Assembly: GCA_028622995.1 (NCBI GenBank)
Contig: JAJQJQ010000047.1
Span: 496,001-560,000, forward strand
Direction: 5' to 3'
Source of the DNA: Panagrolaimus kolymaensis
Taxonomy: Eukaryota > Nematoda > Chromadorea > Rhabditida > Panagrolaimidae
DNA: 64,000 nucleotides
The notes under the pieces were generated by a model. It worked only from the letters and a program-made list of their open reading frames with translations. It did not search any database and was not told the origin of the DNA. A program made the translations under genes and the position numbers. The first letter of the stretch is position 1. Every line of letters begins with the position of its first letter. Below, piece after piece: positions 58,996 through 64,000 of the stretch.

Positions 58996-60535
58996 AAAAG
59001 TATCATTTTTTTATTATTATTATTTAAAATAATAATCCGTTTAAAATACCCTTTAAAAAATAAATAATTAATTTTAAAAAATAATAAAATGATTTATTAT
59101 TTAATTTTAAAAGCTTTAATTAAAAAATGAGAGATTCGAAAATCCCAACAACAAAAATATGCAAAGCTTCAACCCGTGTGTCTGTGGTTAGAATGACAAA
59201 AAAAAATGTAAAACCTAAAAAGGTTCGTAAAAAATAAAAATAAGTTAAAACTAAAGAGAAAAAAAAACTATGGAAGTAAGCAAAATAAAAAAGGTTACCG
59301 AATAAAAACAAAAAAATAATAGAAATATGGTATTTAAAAAAACTTCAAGCAAGGTTTATGTGAGAGAGCTATTTACCAAATAAATTTTAGAAGAAAAAAT
59401 ATTTTTTTTGTAATAAAAAAATTAGAAAAACAAAGAAAAATGTTTCCGGATTTAAAAATATATAAAAGGCACTTATGTAACTTGGAAAAATAATGTGTGT
59501 GCTTTGCTTTATTAGCCCCCAAAACAAAAGAAGAAAAATGTTAACAACTTTTAAAAATAAAAATGAAATGAATCATCAGACAATTTAGAAAAAGCTGCCA
59601 TTTTATTATACAAAAAACCTTCTTTTTTCAGACAAATGAAAAAACACTAACTTTCATTAATCGCGGATGTTTTTGTTGCACTTATAAACTTGAAATTAAA
59701 CCTAATTCTGGTGCAACTTTATGAAGCAGTTTCAAAGTAAGGAAATTTTAACCTTTAATTATCGACAAAAAAATAATAACTGACAGTTGCAGATTTTCCA
59801 CGAGGGCAAAGCAACACACTTACAATCAAAAAAAAACGCGCCACAGAAACAAAAAAAATTTGGCCTAAAAATTTTTTTCAAGTTTTTTTTTTTATGGAAG
59901 AAGAAACAAACGAAAGGTAAAAATCCGACTCATTTTTAAACAAAAAAAATAAACTCAATTTTAATATCCACCACCAACTTTAAAAAAGAAAATATAAATG
60001 AAGAAAAAAAATAAAAGCTTTAATGCCACCAACTTCCTAATAACCACCAAATAACAACCAACCACAATACCACTACAAAAATAGCGGCGTGCGCCTGCCT
60101 TTCATTTTCATAATAATAATAAAAAACATACACACCATAAAAAAATAGACCTTTATTTTTAATTTGTATGCTGCTTTTCCATAACTTTTTTTTTAAATAA
60201 TAAAAAACATAGCTTTTTTAATTTTTCTTTCTCATTTTCTTATTTTCCCAAATTTTTTAGTAGAATATTATTTAAAATTAACTAATTTACTTTTTTAACT
60301 CTTAAAAATAAAAAAATATTAAAGAAGCAGGTGTGCTTTTTCTTTCTATTCCCATTTACTTTTATTTTTTACCGAAATGGAGTCTTAGCAACCTTGACGA
60401 CGACAACGAAGGGAAAAGCAAGTCCATTGATCTAAACTAGAAAAAACGTTAAAATATAAAACGCATTTCCTTTTATTTATTAATTATAAAAGAAAATCGA
60501 ATTAAGATATTCATATCCAAAATAAAAATACGGAA
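58996..60535. other. Amt upstream region
   Basis: AT-rich, 1.5 kb between the Amt N-terminus and the satellite. No gene. Probably contains the Amt promoter and leader exon. Confidence 0.5.
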
Positions 60536-63500
60536 TGGTTGGGTCAAAAGTTTAAATTTTCTTTATGAAATAAACAATATTGCTTTGCTTTATTATTTGT
60601 GATAAATTTCAAAACTTTCTGAATGCAGAAACAAGACAAACAAATGTTTTTAGATCCTCGAATTCTGCTCGTAAGGTTGATTCAAAAGTTTAAATTTTCT
60701 TTTTAAAATAAACAATATTGCTTTGCTTTATTATTTGTGATAAATTTCAAAAATTTCTGAATGCAGAAACAAGACAAACAAATGTTTTTAGATCCTCGAA
60801 TTCTGCTCGTAAGGTTGATTCAAAAGTTTAAATTTTCTTTTTAAAATAAACAATATTGCTTTGCTTTATTATTTGTAATAAATTTCAAAAATTTCTGAAT
60901 GCAGAAACAAGACAAACAAATGTTTTTAGATCCTCGAATTCTGCTCGTAAGGTTGATTCAAAAGTTTAAATTTTCTTTTTAAAATAAACAATATTGCTTT
61001 GCTTTATTATTTGTGATAAATTTCAAAAATTTCTGAATGCAGAAACAAGACAAACAAATGTTTTTAGATCCTCGAATTCTGCTCGTAAGGTTGATTCAAA
61101 AGTTTAAATTTTCTTTTTAAAATAAACAATATTGCTTTGCTTTATTATTTGTGATAAATTTCAAAAATTCCTGAATGCAGAAACAAGACAAACAAATGTT
61201 TTTAGATCCTCGAATTCTGCTCGTAAGGTTGATTCAAAAGTTTAAATTTTCTTTTTAAAATAAACAATATTGCTTTGCTTTATTATTTGTGATAAATTTC
61301 AAAAATTTCTGAATGCAGAAACAAGACAAACAAATGTTTTTAGATCCTCGAATTCTGCTCGTAAGGTTGATTCAAAAGTTTAAATTTTCTTTTTAAAATA
61401 AACAATATTGCTTTGCTTTATTATTTGTGATAAATTTCAAAAATTTCTGAATGCAGAAACAAGACAAACAAATGTTTTTAGATCCTCGAATTCTGCTCGT
61501 AAGGTTGATTCAAAAGTTTAAATTTTCTTTTTAAAATAAACAATATTGCTTTGCTTTATTATTTGTGATAAATTTCAAAAATTCCTGAATGCAGAAACAA
61601 GACAAACAAATGTTTTTAGATCCTCGAATTCTGCTCGTAAGGTTGATTCAAAAGTTTAAATTTTCTTTTTAAAATAAACAATATTGCTTTGCTTTATTAT
61701 TTGTGATAAATTTCAAAAATTTCTGAATGCAGAAACAAGACAAACAAATGTTTTTAGATCCTCGAATTCTGCTCGTAAGGTTGATTCAAAAGTTTAAATT
61801 TTCTTTTTAAAATAAACAATATTGCTTTGCTTTGTTATTTGTAATAAATTTCAAAACTTTCTGAATGCAGAAACAAGACAAACAAATGTTTTTAGATCCT
61901 CGAATTCTGCTCGTAAGGTTGATTCAAAAGTTTAAATTTTCTTTTTAAAATAAACAATATTGCTTTGCTTTATTATTTGTGATAAATTTCAAAAATTTCT
62001 GAATGCAGAAACAAGACAAACAAATGTTTTTAGATCCTCGAATTCTGCTCGTAAGGTTGATTCAAAAGTTTAAATTTTCTTTTTAAAATAAACAATATTG
62101 CTTTGCTTTATTATTTGTGATAAATTTCAAAACTTTCTGAATGCAGAAACAAGACAAACAAATGTTTTTAGATCCTCGAATTCTGCTCGTAAGGTTGATT
62201 CAAAAGTTTAAATTTTCTTTTTAAAATAAACAATATTGCTTTGCTTTATTATTTGTGATAAATTTCAAAAATTCCTGAATGCAGAAACAAGACAAACAAA
62301 TGTTTTTAGATCCTCGAATTCTGCTCGTAAGGTTGATTCAAAAGTTTAAATTTTCTTTTTAAAATAAACAATATTGCTTTGCTTTATTATTTGTGATAAA
62401 TTTCAAAAATTTCTGAATGCAGAAACAAGACAAACAAATGTTTTTAGATCCTCGAATTCTGCTCGTAAGGTTGATTCAAAAGTTTAAATTTTCTTTTTAA
62501 AATAAACAATATTGCTTTGCTTTATTATTTGTGATAAATTTCAAAACTTTCTGAATGCAGAAACAAGACAAACAAATGTTTTTAGATCCTCGAATTCTGC
62601 TCGTAAGGTTGATTCAAAAGTTTAAATTTTCTTTTTAAAATAAACAATATTGCTTTGCTTTATTATTTGTGATAAATTTCAAAACTTTCTGAATGCAGAA
62701 ACAAGACAAACAAATGTTTTTAGATCCTCGAATTCTGCTCGTAAGGTTGATTCAAAAGTTTAAATTTTCTTTTTAAAATAAACAATATTGCTTTGCTTTA
62801 TTATTTGTGATAAATTTCAAAACTTTCTGAATGCAGAAACAAGACAAACAAATGTTTTTAGATCCTCGAATTCTGCTCGTAAGGTTGATTCAAAAGTTTA
62901 AATTTTCTTTTTAAAATAAACAATATTGCTTTGCTTTATTATTTGTGATAAATTTCAAAACTTTCTGAATGCAGAAACAAGACAAACAAATGTTTTTAGA
63001 TCCTCGAATTCTGCTCGTAAGGTTGATTCAAAAGTTTAAATTTTCTTTTTAAAATAAACAATATTGCTTTGCTTTATTATTTGTGATAAATTTCAAAAAT
63101 TCCTGAATGCAGAAACAAGACAAACAAATGATTTTACATCCTCGAATTCTGCTCGTAAGGTTGATTCAAAAGTTTAAATTTTCTTTTTAAAATAAACAAT
63201 ATTGCTTTGCTTTATTATTTGTGATAAATTTCAAAAATTTCTGAATGCAGAAACAAGACAAACAAATGTTTTTAGATCCTCGAATTCTGCTCGTAAGGTT
63301 GATTCAAAAGTTTAAATTTTCTTTATAAAACAAACATCAAATTGAAGCTTTATTATTTCTGATAAATTTCATAACTTTTTGAATGCAGAAACAAGACAAA
63401 CAAATGTTTTTAGATCCTCGAATTCTGCTCGTAAGGTTGATTCAAAAGTTTAAATTTTCTTTATAAAATAAACATCAAATTGAAGCTTTATTATTTCTGA

Positions 63501-64000
63501 TAAATTTCATAACTTTTTGAATGCAGAAACAAGACAAACAAATGTTTTTAGATCCTCGAATTCTGCTCGTAAGGTTGATTCAAAAGTTTAAATTTTCTTT
63601 TTAAAATAAACAATATTGCTTTGCTTTATTATTTGTGATAAATTTCAAAACTTTCTGAATGCAGAAACAAGACAAACAAATGTTTTTAGATCCTCGAATT
63701 CTGCTCGTAAGGTTGATTCAAAAGTTTAAATTTTCTTTATAAAACAAACATCAAATTGAAGCTTTATTATTTCTGATAAATTTCATAACTTTTTGAATGC
63801 AGAAACAAGACAAACAAATGATTTTACATCCTCGAATTCTGCTCGTAAGGTTGATTCAAAAGTTTAAATTTTCTTTTTAAAATAAACAATATTGCTTTGC
63901 TTTATTATTTGTGATAAATTTCAAAACTTTCTGAATGCAGAAACAAGACAAACAAATGTTTTTAGATCCTCGAATTCTGCTCGTAAGGTTGATTCAAAAG
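60536..64000. repeat. 138-bp satellite array, about 25 monomers, truncated by the window end
   Basis: The word TAGATCCTCG recurs at 60651, 60789, 60927, 61065 and so on to 63411, which is exactly 20 periods of 138 bp from the first. Each monomer has an EcoRI site (GAATTC). An approximately 85-bp core is almost invariant. The other ~53 bp exists in two forms: AATAAACAATATTGCTTTGC in most monomers and CAAACATCAAATTGAAGC in those around 63330, 63470 and 63745. A minor variant (ATGATTTTACATCC) occurs near 63128 and 63819. The high identity points to recent homogenisation. Confidence 0.95.

Noticed and set aside
60536..64000. CRISPR array
   Set aside because: Units are 138 bp head-to-tail with no unique spacers, and the genome is eukaryotic. 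It is a satellite.
1..64000. tRNA, rRNA or snRNA genes
   Set aside because: I scanned for B-box words (GGTTCGAAT-like) and cloverleaf arms. The few partial matches, such as GGTTCGAAAT near 44513, have no accompanying stems.

Overview
This is a eukaryotic, very AT-rich window full of homopolymer A and T runs. Genes are split by short introns, mostly 45-70 bp with GT donors and TTTTTAG-type acceptors, plus a few introns of 0.5-2.6 kb. The gene set (Van Gogh/VANGL, SRSF2-type SR protein, RSL24D1, a HIP14-like palmitoyltransferase, an Amt-type ammonium transporter, Rab, C2H2 factors, FLYWCH-like and GIY-YIG domains) is animal. It fits a small-genome ecdysozoan best, most likely a nematode. That assignment is inference; no rRNA or other species marker is present.

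Layout. 1-2.8 kb: gene-poor, with a fold-back MITE. 2.8-4.1 kb: Rab GTPase (+). 6.9-9.2 kb: ankyrin-repeat DHHC palmitoyltransferase (+). 9.4-24.9 kb: a lineage-specific tandem array of about 4.0-kb units. 24.9-27.9 kb: a possible small secreted peptide and Vang (+). 28.0-31.2 kb: a multi-zinc-finger GIY-YIG nuclease-like gene (-), split by a 230-bp inverted-repeat element, and an F-box-like scrap. 31.8-37.6 kb: RSL24D1 (-), SRSF2 (+) and a secreted fibronectin-III protein (+). 38.1-40.3 kb and 45.9-52.7 kb: two C2H2 zinc-finger genes separated by 5.5 kb without genes. 53.4-58.9 kb: a small membrane protein and an Amt ammonium transporter (both -). 60.5-64 kb: a 138-bp satellite array that runs off the window.

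The most notable system is the array at 9.8-21.9 kb. Three of its four units pair two convergent paralogous genes. The minus-strand gene (B1, B2, B4) encodes a secreted protein with a DNA/RNA non-specific endonuclease core, with catalytic His in a D-E-x-G-H motif and a downstream L-N metal-site Asn. The plus-strand partner (A1-A4) encodes the same core without a signal peptide. In every copy Gln replaces the catalytic His and the metal-site Asn is lost, while the spacing and one intron position are kept. This suggests an active secreted nuclease linked to an intracellular dead paralogue, as an enzyme/inhibitor, self-protection or selfish toxin-antidote pair. The function is inference; the genes, substitutions and arrangement are read from the sequence. 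The rest of the window looks like ordinary conserved housekeeping and developmental genes.
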